Positions 34,890 through 49,000 of a DNA stretch of 64,000 nucleotides are shown here, in pieces (position 1 is the stretch's first letter; each line of letters opens with the position of its first letter). The notes under the pieces are model-generated. The model did not search any database and was not told where the DNA came from. It was given only the letters and a program-made list of their open reading frames with translations. Both the position numbers and the translations under genes were made by a program. The stretch comes from Onthophagus taurus (Eukaryota; Arthropoda; Insecta; Coleoptera; Scarabaeidae): NCBI RefSeq assembly GCF_036711975.1, contig NC_091966.1, positions 32,991,501-33,055,500 on the forward strand, read 5' to 3'.

Positions 34890-36175
34890 TTATTCTATAA
34901 GGTTTATCTTTGGTACAATTCCTTTAAATCCATGCTTATCAACATCATGATTTTTAACTAAATTTTGAATAAAATTAATGTGTTTATCAGGATTCATCCC
35001 CCTTTTCTTAACAATATCAATAATAAAATTTTCTAAATTTCTTTTATTCATAGTATTGAGCATTAACGTCTCAGAAATCGAATTTCTTTGCATAAAAAAT
35101 TGAGAGATTTCTTTAAAATGTTCGTGACGAATGATGTGTGTTAAATCATTATTAGTATCTTGCACGTTAAAAGCTAAAATCATGAACACACATTGAGATT
35201 GTAAATTTTTGGTAAAATTTTCAATAATTTCCAGTTGATTTATTTTTAAATCATCGATTAATAAAATGAAGCATTTATTTGTGAAGAAAATATCGGATTT
35301 TTGTTCAATAATCTCTTTGTTTACATTATAATTTAAAGAAACAATCAGCTTTGCAGGGTAAAACATTTTTAAGCGATTTAAAATTAATGTTTTTCCAACT
35401 CCAGTGCTACCCACTAAAATTAAAAGCCTCTTAAATTCTGTGTTTGTATGAATTTTGTTTAAATTAAAAACTATACGGTCTATAATATGATTTTGATTAA
35501 AAATATTCAATTTTAGGTCATTCTCAATATCATTCAATTGAATGTCAATTAAATTAACATCGGTATAAATTAAAAATCCTAAACTTAGAGATACACCTAC
35601 AACAAAAATTAAAATAATGTTACCCCAACCCATCCCACTTTGTTTATTTGATTCATTTTTCGTCATTTTCTCAATAGTTTGAACACTCTCTATTTCTTCA
35701 ACTTTCTCGTTTAAATCATTTATTGGTTTTGTATTCAGTTTAGTTTTGTAGGAACAATTTTCTTTTAACAATACATCCACACACTCTTGGGATTGATCAA
35801 TATCCATAGGACTATCGTTAAAATCCTTTTTTAAGGTTTCTTCAAAGCAATAATCATTGTTATAAAATTGATGTAAATGATAATCAATTTGAGGTGTATT
35901 TGAGCCTAATCCATACTCATAATGGCTATCATTTGTAGCAAAAAATTGTGAGGATTCTGAAAATAAAAATAAAATATATATTAATTGATAATAAAACGTG
36001 TTTAAATACCTTCCAATTCCCCACGCAATTCTTTAAAGCTATAATGTCTTATCAACGAATGATTATTGCTAATATTACCGAAATATTCCGTTACGTTTAT
36101 TTGCCTACAACGGGGAAGATTAGGTTCAGATCTTGCAAACGATTTATTAAATTTGGAAATATGAGATTCGTCCAT
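34890..36175 (-). CDS. Torsin-4A-like membrane AAA+ protein, 410 aa
   Basis: Two exons, 36175-36010 and 35956-34890, joined by a 53-bp phase-1 intron. Residues 1-165 are polar with no signal peptide. One membrane segment (about 169-187, NIILIFVVGVSLSLGFLIY) is followed by the torsin lead-in (DIENDLKLNIFNQNHII), Walker A GSTGVGKT (238-245), Walker B ILLIDDL (286-292), a sensor-like FNVQD and the C-terminal KRNLENF / GFKGIVPKI region. An N-terminal non-luminal domain, single membrane anchor and luminal AAA+ domain of this size match vertebrate TOR4A (423 aa) better than TOR1A, which has a cleaved signal and a GTGKN Walker A. Torsins act in the ER/nuclear envelope. The glutamate usual after the Walker B aspartates appears replaced (IDDL), and the classical torsin GCKTV sensor II is weak, so ATPase activity is uncertain. 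Confidence 0.78.
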
Positions 36176-36179
36176 GCTA

Positions 36180-37046
36180 TGTGGAAAATTTAACCGAAAT
36201 TCGCAACTTACAACTTTTTTTTTGTAGTCTTTTTTGATGTACTTTGAGGTTAAAATTTTAAAAGTGACGTTTCATAAATACAATAAGATTTCGATTAAAT
36301 TGTTTATATCTTCATATTCAATTTTATGTTTCTTTTATTATAAAAAGAATTAGTTATACATAAGATTTGGTTTGGTTTATAAAAAATAATTAATTACAAA
36401 ATTTTATTTTGAATATAATATAAAATAATAATCGAAACCATTCAAATGACGTATAATAAAAATGTAATAAAAACTAAATAATTTTTTAAAAAGCATTTAA
36501 TTCAAAACAATTAATAAAAATGGATAATTAAGTTTTTGAAATATTATTGTTTAATATTTATAAATAATCTTTAAAAAAAATTATATAATGAACTTGATAT
36601 TATTGCTAGTAATCATAAGTACTAATGACAAATAAATAACATTGTCAATAAAAATAATCATTTTATAATATTTTGGATGATTTTTGTTATATTAATAAAA
36701 TTGAAATTAAAATTGGAATTATATAAAAATTGTTGGTGAATATATACGAAACCGATTAGAGGAAACGATAATAAATAGTGAGTTTGCACATGCGCATTGG
36801 AATTAAAACGTCATTATTCTGGTACATGTGTTGCGTGTTGCATGCATTGTTAGTTATTCGAGGATGATTGAAAAAGTAAATTGAAGTGTGCGGAGTTGGA
36901 AAAAAAAACGATCCGATGATGGTCTTGGACCATTTAAAGTTTAGTTGTCCTTCCATAGCAAGTAAGACATTGTGGAAAGAACGCCCGTGGATACCTGAGA
37001 AAGCTTCAAACGTACTTGAAGCTTTCGAGGCCGTGTTCATGGAACT
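36180..37046. promoter_or_regulatory. Shared intergenic region between Torsin-4A-like and CNOT1 genes
   Basis: About 870 bp between divergently read start codons. The middle (36,300-36,750) is extremely AT-rich. GC rises over the last 200 bp before the CNOT1 ATG, where its promoter and 5' leader probably lie. No TATA box or other firm element was picked out. Confidence 0.4.
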
Positions 37047-40000
37047 ATGAACCTGGACTCGTTGTCTTTTACTTTGTCGCAAATAAGTTATTTAGTTGGC
37101 TCATTAACTAAAAAGAACTCGAAGCAAGTTGTAGAGGAGTTAACAAAGGTAAGTAAAGGGAAATAACGTTAATTATATTTCATCATTAGTCATAAAATGA
37201 TACAAAAATTTCATGTTAAAAAAAGAGTTAATTGTAAAACGCCATATTTGTGATTGAACGTCAGTCAGTCGATTACCTACATACAGGTTTCGATATTACC
37301 ATCTGCGGCATCTGCTCGTTGCAAACATGTAGAACAAAGATGTTGCTTGATTGTCGTTGTATATTTTTTCTTTGGCATTTTGTCGTTTTCTTTACGGTGA
37401 CAGTTTCGCGAGTTATTCACATGGGGCCACAATTTCCGTTCGCGTATTTTTAACAGTTTTTCATTTTTGTTGATTTATTTCGTTTTTTTGTCATCATTTC
37501 GTTTCTTGTAAGTTAACAATTACAGTAGAAACCCGATTATCCATGTGTGGATCACCATATAATTTAAGTTTATGTATTTCCAGGATGATTTTAATTGAGA
37601 AACTTTGGAGTCCTTTGAACGAATTGTTATAACGAAATTAATAGTAAATAAATAGAGCAAAAATTTGCTTACTAAAGGAGTTTATTTCAAAAATTGTTTC
37701 CAAAGACTCCAAATTGAAGAATTATCTGTGGTTATGCTCGATCTTAACTTGCACTAATCGGGACCCTACTGTTTTTTATCAAACAATTAACTCTATTGCT
37801 TTTTGCTATTTTATCTATTACGAATAGTTAGTGACTCTGCACGGGTTAGAGGCTGACCGACACTTGCTGCAATGCCTGTTCTCTTCGGTGGATTTTACTG
37901 AAACATCTTCTGGTAAAATAGTTGCGCCACCAACAACACCACATAGTCAACTTCTATTGGAACAGTGTTCTCAGCTACTCAACAAACCATCCCTGTTGTC
38001 ATCTATCTGTTACATCACAGATAAACCTATCAATAGTCAAAAGGTAAGTGATTTTTAAATCTTATTTTTATAATTAACACATTCAATACCTTAAACTAAA
38101 ACTAACCCTATAACTAGAAACTTTTGGGTTAAACCATGCGTTTTTTGAAAAAATTTTTAACGTTTCGGATGCCATTTTGCAACCTTTTTCAGAAACAAGT
38201 TTGAAGTGAACACTGTTGTTTCTTTGTTAAAAATTTTTTCTAGTTCTAGGTATAGTGTTACTTCTAGTTTTAGTTTAATTAACACCAACTGTGAAAGCCT
38301 TCATACTTATACATTCAATACCATTTACTTACTGATACATAAACAATTTTGAGTCATAAAAGTTTACAAACATTTATTTTCAAATTCAATTATAACAACT
38401 TTAAAATTAATAAGAATTTAAAAGCAAAGTCAAGGTTCTTTTCAACATAAGAATATCAATAGCTTTTTCGTGTGTTTTATTACTTTTAAATCTCTGTAAT
38501 ATTTTTACTAAATCATAAGAACTAAATTAATTGAAATAAAAATGATTATTATAGTATTCAAAAGAATTTAAAAGCAAAGTCAAGGTGCTCATAAATTTTT
38601 ACGAAGTTTTTTGCATATTCAAATTACCTTAACTTTTAAATCTCTGCAATATTTTACTTTAGAGTGGAATGAAACTAAATCATAAGAACTAAATTAATTG
38701 AAATAAAAATAATTATTATAGTATTGAAAAGAATTTAAAAGCAAAGTCAAGGTGCTCATAAATTTTAACGAAGTTTTTTGCATGTTCAAATTACCATAAA
38801 ACCATAAATTAAGTAACCATATAATAATATATAATTTTTGCAGAAGTAGAATAATCAAAAAGAAAAATTAACTATAAAGACTTGAAAACAAATGTATTGA
38901 AATAAAGAAACATAATAGTTTTATGGTATATATAATATTCATACACAAACAAAAAATAATACAAATTCTGATAGAAAAAGACGAGTCAAAAGTTACCCAA
39001 CTCACAAGTTGCTTAACTAATATTTAGTCGCATAGCCATTATTTTTAAAAGCATGTTGAAAGCAGGTTCAAAAGCTGCAAAAAGTTCTTCTAATTGGAAT
39101 ATCTAGTATTAAAAATTACCGACCTATTAGCATTTTGAACAATTGCTCAAAGGTTTTTGATATGTTGCTATAATCCAGAATAAGCTACTGTGTTCGCTCA
39201 TATATATTTGATCATCAGCACAGATTTATGACTGGTTGTTCAACTATGACTAATTTAGCAGAGGTAACAAATTTTACAAAGACATTTGATGGATTAGATC
39301 ATGGAATACTTCTTTCTAAACTCTGCATTTTTGGATTTACCAATGATTTCGTGGATTTAATTTCATCTTATCTCTCCAATAGACTTTGCTATATGAGCTA
39401 CAACGGTTAAATCTGATACATTCACAGCTGGCTCTGCTGTTCCACAGGATTCCAACCTGGGTCCCTTTCTTTTCAATGTTTATTTTCTTAATGATCTATT
39501 ACCATGACTTGATTGTAATGTGCTTGCTTACGCTGATCACTTAAAGATATTCGCTCGTGTAAGATCCCCTGAAGACTGTGTTATCTTGCAGCGCAATCTG
39601 AACATTGTCAGTTCCTGGTCTGTACAGAATGGAATGCGCTATTCGAGATCTGGGTGTCTTATTCGATAACCAATTGCAATTCAAAGACCACGTTAACGCT
39701 GTAGTAAAGTCATCCTCTGGTGCATTGAGTTTTATCATCAGACAATGTAAAAAATGTAACAACGTAGCCGCATTAACAGTACTTTTTATATGCGTTTGTT
39801 CGTACAAAATTGGAATATGGTTCCCTGGTTTGGTATCCTTGTTAATAACTCCCACTAGCTCATGCTTGAGAGAGAAAAGGTTCTTAAAACACTTACATTT
39901 TAAAACAGTTGGTTAGTATCCGGAGTGAGGTGTTGACTACACGTTGCGTTATTGGAAGAATTTAACTTTTCATCTTGGAGCAATCGTAAAGAAGATGCTA

Positions 40001-43000
40001 GTAGAAAATTTTTATCGAACATCGTCAATTGTACTGTCGACTCGCCTTCACTTCTTGCTCGAATTGTACTGTTACTGATACCACAAATCACTTTTAATTC
40101 AAGACATCTTTGTCACAGTCCTTTCAGAACTTGTGGCGTTTTATTTACCCAAGAGCTTTATGTTGAAGAAGAAAATAATAGAAATGAATATTAAAAATAA
40201 TTCCTTAATGGCTTGAGCCACTCTTCCTTAGTTTCATAATTTCAGAAGAATTAGCAGTTATATTTATAGTACTAGCTCTTGAAATCATGTATGTCTTTAG
40301 AAGAAGTTTCATTGCTTATAGATTTGTTGTTTGTACTTAAAGTAGAAGTAATTTTTAAGTAACAGTTGAGAGAGTATATTTTCCCGAGCTTCTTGAGAGC
40401 TTTGGAAAGTCGCATATTGCTCTAAACTAGAACTTGTCACTGTATGGGGGTAATTTTTTGAAGAGTATAGTATTAACTTTAAATTTCTTTTTGAATATAG
40501 TTCAATACACATTAAGGAACTTCATTAGGGCTTTAACTGTATCAAATTAAACATTTGCATCAAATCAAAAGTAAACACCGCCAAATCATCACGTCTTTTG
40601 CACTAAGCATTGGAGTTTTTATGACATGCAAAAATTTTGAACTCGTCATTTATTTACAATCAATTCAGCGGCTGCTGTCCATTTGCTATTAAATAAGTTC
40701 TTGGCGTTCTTCACCCTTGCTGGCAGTACAGAATGACAATCATTGAGCTATTTGAAATGGAAAAAACTTGATGAGGTCCAACATTCACGCTATTCTTTTG
40801 GTGGTCTTCCCTGTGATCTTTTTCCTACGGGGGGTTTACAGTTCATTTTTCCGTTTTTAATGTTGTTTTTGCCATCTTCCATTCTTTTTATATGTTTGCC
40901 CCGGATTCTTCGTCTCTGTCTCATCCATCTTCCTATGTTTTGTATTCCGCATTGTTGTTTGATTTCTTCATTCAATAGAAAATCAAATTTTCAAAAACCA
41001 CTACTGAGTTCAAAAATTTGACTCAAATTTTGCCAGTAACTGATATTCGTATTTAGTTAATACAGAGGAAGAGCAACATTCTACAAAAGTCGTTGAAGTG
41101 TCGAGACATCAATGTTTTCGATAACCTGAATGGCTGTTTTGAACACAGCAATGATTTCTGGATTATTTGTGTAAACTCCGTCTTTAACATTGTCTCGTAA
41201 AAATGAGTCGTATTGGTTGAAATCAGAAGAATAATTCCCATCCCAGTGGTCTCTGGGCGACCCAAAGCTAGAATGCGCTTTTCAAAGAAGTAAGAAAGAA
41301 ATTATTACCAAATTCTTTTGCTACTAGAGTTTTATGAAAAAATTTCCTTACTTAATTAGTCTGTTGACTTTTCTTATTATTATTTAATTAGTTCATCTTC
41401 ACTTTTTAGGGAAGTCTATTTTATTGTCATTCTATTTCCTGAAGGTCATTTAACTTTTAGTGCTTCATTGGCTTCAATACACAAATACAGCTCATTTTTT
41501 CATTAAACCTGCAGAGCCATGTGTTATTTGTACTTTTTATCATGAAAATGAGTTGCTGACAGCGAGTGATAAAAATGTATATAACTGTATATTTTGAATG
41601 CTTTATGTAATTTCTACTACAGTAGTTGTTTTATAAAGTTTTTCTTCACTTGTATATTTTATTGTGTTTCTTAAACTTGGCGGTGCTAATTTATTCGTCT
41701 CTTTCAACGCTAAAGGTATTTATTTCCTTCTGTTTGTTTTAGTTGTGTTACGTTCTACACATTTATTTAATTCCAATTAATTTACTTTATTTGACTCTAC
41801 CATTCGCAATTAATATTCGTGACGTTGGTCCATCAATTGTACATGTAAATGGTTTTAAATCGGTTCAGAAATGTTCACGTTTGAATGGAAAATATATTAT
41901 TTCCTTACATTGTAGCGTGGTGTAACCGCCCGCTACTTATGGGTTCGTGTTTTTTATATTGTATCTATTTTATGTTTATTCCTTGTGGTTGTTTTATTTA
42001 TACTTATTATAGTTTATCGAGCGATACACTAAAAATTTACTTCTTAGAAGTAAAGGAACCTGAGAATTAGTACTAGGCTTTCGTTTTTTTCAGCAAATTT
42101 GAATGAACACATCCGTAGTCAAGTTTTTTGAAGTGTATAGTGGTATACATTAATGTGACAGAAAATTCGCATGTACTTTTTTCTACGTTTCCATTCTAAG
42201 TATTGTAGGTTGATTCCTCCTACGTGCACTTTGTACACAGAGACTATATCTGGACATTCAATTACCTTGTTGCAATTTTCGCCTCTTGATAAACCATTTT
42301 AGTTTAGAAATATGATATGACTCAAAATAGAACGATGCCAATGAAACACAACGGTTATCGTACATTGAAAGTCACATCTACGCCATTTATATCATAATTT
42401 ACGAAATAGGTTATCGAGTGGAGGTTTAAAAAGAACTGTGTGGATCTTAACTGTTTGTAAATAAAACTTTATATTTAGTAAAATACAACTTTTATTTTAT
42501 AAAAATTGATTTACTTTAATTTAAAATATAAGTAGCAATAATATAGAAATAAATCAATATAAACTAAGGAATAAAATCGATTAAATCGATACATTTTCTA
42601 TGAAGGTTACTAATATGAATATTACAAATGTATAGCTTGCATTTTTTTAATAATTAATTTTTAGAATTTGATATTTTAAAGTTGAAATTCTGAATGTATA
42701 ATTAACCATTCTCGTGTAAAATTCATAAAGTCCGTCTCTAAATATACATATAGTATCAGGAAATGTCTCCAAAATCACACTTTCTAATTTTAGAGGTTTT
42801 GCAGTAGCCTCCAAGAAAATTAGCACATCTTGAGTGTTGACCGCATCGTACCAATTTAAATTATAAATACCGATGTGTATTAAAGCGCTTTTAAAATAAA
42901 CTTTTTTTATTGTTTGCATTTAATAAATACCGTTACTACATGTGTGTTTAAATTTATAGACATTGAAGGTTGGGTCTCAATTCTTTCAACAATTGTGCAA

Positions 43001-46000
43001 GTGCCTACGCCTGACGCCGGTGCAAGAAGCAATCTTCGCACTCGCCTTTTGCCACTCATCGAATTCCGAATTAGTGAGTTATGCTCAGAACAGATTACGC
43101 GAGTGCATCCCCGATTTGGTGAAATCGTACGTGGACACCGAGGGTAGTAGCAGTCAACACGCGGGCGGCCTTCACGAGACAACACCTGAGGTCCTACACT
43201 TAATCCTCTCAGTGGTGCTTAAATCTCCAAAAGACGTTGGTCTTAGCAACGATCTTCATACTACCTTCTTAGCGACATTGAAAAAAGACTTTCCGAAAGA
43301 TATAGTTCCGGTCGTTTTAGCGCCGCTCGTGTATCCGGAGGAGTGCGAAATCGGCCCCGAGATGAGCTCGGAGGGCCCCGGTTTATCCGGGGGTATGTTG
43401 GACACGTCCCTATCGGACATTATACGGGAGGTCGGGTTCGGATTTACGGCCAGCGTCGAGGAGTGTCGCAATACGTTCTTGAAATTGGGTGTGCGCGATA
43501 TCACGTCTGCTCACGTGGCTCGAATTCTGACGGTAATGTGCCAACAAACCAGCACCATAGAGGATTCTATTAATTTACAGCAACCGGGTTCGTTTAATAA
43601 ATCTTTGGAAGGACGAACATGGAACATTGAGGTGTTTATACAGACAATTAAAGAGGTGAATCCGAATTTTGCCTGGAGTAGCGTGATTAGTGATTTAGAC
43701 CATAACGGTTTTATGCTAAAAGACCGGCAAGGATTAATTACATTGTTCAAGGCTCTGCGATTAGGACTTCAAAATAGTGGGTTTCATCCAGACACGTTCC
43801 CTGTTGATAAATTTTACCGTGTATGGGTTAATTACGAAGGACAATTCAGTTTGATTCAATTGATATTGAAAAATCCCGATGTGTTCTGCTTCGCTGATTA
43901 TCCAAGTTCATCAGTTGCTATTGATATGCTAAAAACACCACCTGAACAAGACAGCAAAGAATTAGCAAATTGGAGATCGTTAAATTTGATTGAGTTACTG
44001 TTACATTTATCAGAATGCAACAATCTTTATCATCCCGTTTACGAGTTGTATAAAGTGCCATTAACAACTATTCCCGACGTGTTGGTTCTTGCACTTATAC
44101 AAGTCCACGGTTCTGTAACGATGCTCCGACAGGAACTTTTAACGAATTTAATACCGATTTTTCTTGGTAATCATCCAAACTCGGCCGTCATTTTACATCA
44201 TGCCTGGCACACGCAAACGTTGAACTTCAAAAACATCATCATGCATTCGATGGCTGAATGGTATACAAGGGGTGAATGTGATCAAACTCGATTATCCAGA
44301 ATTCTAGATGTAGCCCAAGATTTAAAAGCGCTTTCCATGCTGTTAAATGCTCAATCAACACAATCTTATCCTTTTATTATCGACTTGGCCTGTTTGGCTT
44401 CGAGAAGAGAATATCTTAAATTAGAAAAATGGATTGCTGATAAGATCCGAGAACATGGTGAAAACTTTGTTTTTGCTTGTATAAAATTTTTACATAGGAG
44501 GTGTCCTCAATTATTAACTGGTAAGTTAATAATCGTAAAAAAATCACTATCTCCACAAAGTTTCGAAAAGATGATTTTTTTAAAGATACAATATGTTGAA
44601 ATAATTAATTTAATAATTTTTTAATTTCATCTTTTCGAACAAACAGCATAAATTACTACTATAAACAACACAGGCAAACACATTACAAATTGAAATATTT
44701 CCCACGATTTATTTTCATTAATATCGTATGGTTTTGTCTTGTTGCCCCTAAAAAAATGTTTTTGAATTTTTTAATAAAAGTTTTGCAGACCAACAACTAA
44801 TAATATTAATGTAAAATAAATTTATTCAGGTAAAAATGACGAACCTTCTTTAGCAAAGATACCTCCACTTCCAACAGAAACCCTGACCACGATTCTGATG
44901 TGCCTGCAATCTTGCGCCGGAAGTGTTAGCGCCGAATGTCAAGAAGCAATCATCCAACTAGCAACAACTTGCAACATGTACTTAAAAGCGCGTCAACAAC
45001 CAACGACTTTAATTCGAGCGAATCGTATGGACGGACCATTCAATCCAACAGCAATGGGACCTCTTTATAATCCTCCAACAGTCGATCAACTTTCCGGTCT
45101 CGGAAACACACTCGCCAACATCAGCTTAGGCGGTCCAGCGAACTCAACGTTCAACTTACAAGGCGGATTGGGGCAGCTCGTTCCGTCGCCGGGATCTCCT
45201 TCGCGTATTTTAGGTGCTGGACCGGGACCTTCAAACAGTCCGTTTCCAATGTTACCCTTACAACATCAAGGACCGGTCGGAACGGGGGCTTCCCTCGTTC
45301 CGAACGTTACAAATTTAAGTAGTCTGAATAGATTGGCGCCGAATCCAGCTTTGGATAAACCGCCGAGGATTCCCGACCAGAACGTCTTCCCCGATATGGC
45401 CAACGTTGCGAAGGACATAGAGGACGAAGCAAACAGTTACTTTCAGAGGATATACAATCATCCGCCGCATCCAACTTTATCGATTGATGAAGTTTTGGAA
45501 ATGCTTAAGAGATTTCAAGATTCACCAATTAAACGGGAAAGAGACGTAAGTTTGAATCGAAACTGTGAAACGTTATTTCTTTGGTTGTTTTTATAAAAAG
45601 ATATAAAAATTAAGTTTTAACATTGAATGTGATGTTTATAGATAGCCTAGAAATTAACATAGATCAAGGTGATATTTTTAAGTCAAAGTAAGATTGTTGA
45701 TTTCGACAGTTTTATTTGGTTAACAATTTAACGAAACATGTCTTATACTTCATGAGTTGAATGTACTTTAAATATTTAGTTTATTTACGTTGTTACTATA
45801 TTGTTAATGCTTTTGCTACCTCTTTTTACGGTTGCTTATATATTTTCTTTTTAATGTTAAATGGTTTGGAAGTAAAATTAGATTGAAATATTTTATAGCA
45901 GGTTATACGAAAATCGATCGATTTCGATGAATTAAGCAATCAATGATCATGTAATAAATCATTAGCACAATTATAACATTAGTAACAAGTATCTTGAAGG

Positions 46001-49000
46001 GGAATAATCACAAATTTTTCAAAAATTTAAACATTTGTTCATCAAATCTTAATTTAACAAATTGAGAGTACCGAATTTTCGAAATCTCTCGAAATGCAAA
46101 GTGAAGAAGGCAAATAACCTTCTTCACTTTGCATTTCGTCTTTCCGCTAGAAACTTTCTCTTCATCCTATTCATTGTTTTATTTATTTTTTATTGTTTTA
46201 TTTAATTTAACTTTACATAAACAAGGTGTTTAATTGGTTCAAATCAATTCTCTGCCCTTCATAAACCGCATCATATTTTTTACAATCACTGATAGATCAT
46301 ATATGAGCTACTATAAATGATCAATGATAACCATTTAAGTTGGGTAACATTCAAGTGGGCCAATAAAGAAACAGAAATACACCACCTCAACGCCGTCTTG
46401 TATGCTACTTTGTAATCATGTGTTTATATAACTTCTAATCATTCACCCAATGGGTTTCACATAGTTTTATGGTAACAAATTTTGAAGAAAATTTTTCATT
46501 GTTTACTACTCTGCAGGTTTATGATTGGCTTAGTCCTATCAACAGTCTTAATCGATGTGTGCTTACAGATAGCTCTTCTATAACATGAATGAGAGAGAAT
46601 CTTCTTCATCCATAGAAATTGTTTTTATAGTATTACTTGATCCTGTCTCACTTGCATATAATTATTAGTATCTACTGGCCAATGCTAATTTATTAAAATT
46701 AATTGGAATAAAACAACAAAACTTTGACTATTCATGTTGTCATAGCATGGCAATATAGCCATATTCTCAAGTGAAATCAATTTCAGTTTCTCTGAAAAAC
46801 GTTATCTATCTGTCACAACTCTCTAGCGAAGATTGTAGTCATAGACTTTGTAATTTATAAGGTACTGATAGCAAATATGTACTAGAGATTGAAATGACAG
46901 GAATTTACCTCAATCTGATAGTAATGACTTGAATGAAGGAGCAGATATAAATCACTTCTCGATCAAATCTAGAACAAAGCAAAATTGTTACCCAATATGG
47001 ATCGTCTTTAGTATCTAAAGTTGAAATAATTCTTGTACTTTACGTTTATGTCCACAACCTCTTTTTATTTGTTCTTCCTTGCCTATCTATGTAGTCTTAG
47101 AAATTCTCAAACTTTCCCTGTTTTGGCCTTTAGATGTCTTACATTTCATTTTACATTCTTGCGCTCCTCATCTTCTCATTGCGTTTCCAATATGCTATTC
47201 TTGCCATAACCTTTCTAATAAATTGTTTTATTCTCTTCATTCGTTGATTTACCTTTGATAATCCGTCAGTCTTTCTTTATAAAGTTGAAAGCTTTACCAA
47301 ACGACTTTGATCATTATTTTTCCGCTATCTACCGTTCTGTACTTACCTTAATTACTTTAATAAAAATTTCTTTCTGTGTAATAAATTTAATCTTTTATTC
47401 TTAACTTTGAATTTTATTTAGGTATTTTCATATCTTTTTAACATTATCAATTTTAGGGTCAAACGTCACCTGCTGATATCTGCTATATTATCAACAAGAA
47501 TTGCGTACTGCAAACTTATAAAAATTATCATGCTTAACTAATTTAATTGAAGACGCAGTAATTCTAAATCTTGGTGATCTCAATCTACTATTATTCTAAC
47601 TCACACATCTACGTTTCCAAATTCTTGCCTTTAAACCATCCCTTATTACAAAATAACCTCTTGTACTACTGCTATCATGGTCTTTAATTCTATGCTATTT
47701 CCTTTGTATATAATTCGTTTTTCGTAATATTTACAATCCCAGTCATACCACTGTGCCTATCTGTCCCCATGAATCAAATAAATGAATTCCTCCTTATCCT
47801 CCCTAATTTTTTAATGATTTTCTATATTCTTAAATTGTAGTTTACCTGCCACTTCGTATTTATATATAGTTAGTCAAAACTTCAAGCTAGTCCCGGACCC
47901 TCACAAATATTCCGCTTACATTTATAAAATTATCGCCATCTGATACTTCTTTATTTTATAAGGTTCCATGCATTTGAAAGGTCTTCTTCTCTTTAACGTT
48001 GTGATTTATAATACCTCTACAGCAAGCTTCTATCTCTCTAACGCAGTAGATTCTAGCACCTAAACTAATAATTTCTTAATACAGGTAAATATTATATATT
48101 GTACGCCCTCAGCTTCTATCTCTTCAACGCTGTAGACTGTAGTACCTCGGCTAATAACTTTTTGATGCAAAAGGTTGTAATGTCTCGGCCGTAAGCGACC
48201 TCAGCTATTATAACTATCACTTTAACGCTGTTGTTTGTATAACCACAGTTAATAACGCAAAGGGTCGTATACATTTCTATTTCTCCCTCCTTCAAATATC
48301 GTATGAACTTGTCCAGAATACCATATCCAGAATTTGTCCATCATATCCAGAATACAAATGGCATTTTTATCAACGTCGATAAAGAACCATTCTTATTGTA
48401 GCATAAAATCATTCAAATCTATATTATTATTCTAATCATACACACATAACAGCCATTGATGGCAGAATTGTATCTTCAGCATCTCCCAAGTAATGAAATG
48501 TCAAAATCGAAACAAACTTGATGTATTACATTGAAAACTGTTCTACTTAGATATTAGAGATATTTTTTCAACCTTAAAAATAACGTTTCAACTCTTAACC
48601 AGTAAGAGTTAATTAAATTTTAAGATTAATTTACTGTTATTTTCTAATTCATAGGTATTTAATTGTATGTTGAGAAATTTGTTTGAAGAATACAGATTTT
48701 TTCCACAATACCCAGACAAGGAACTATATATCACAGCACAACTTTTCGGTGGGATAATTGAAAGAGGTTTGGTAACATCTTATATGGCTTTAGGCTTAGC
48801 TCTCAGATTCGTTCTTGATGCTCTTCGGAAGACTGAGGGATCTAAAATGTATTATTTCGGGATAGTCGCTTTAGATCGCTTTAAGTCAAGACTGAAGGAT
48901 TATCATAAATATTGCGAACACGTTCGAGCGATACCGCACTTTAATGAATTTCCACCACATTTGGTCGAGTACGTTGAATTTGGATTGCAAAGTCTGGAAC

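Noticed and set aside
42963..44624. Reading CNOT1 exon 3 as an independent gene
   Set aside because: The frame begins without an ATG directly after an acceptor, runs on past a donor at 44,521, and continues the CNOT1 sequence from exon 2.
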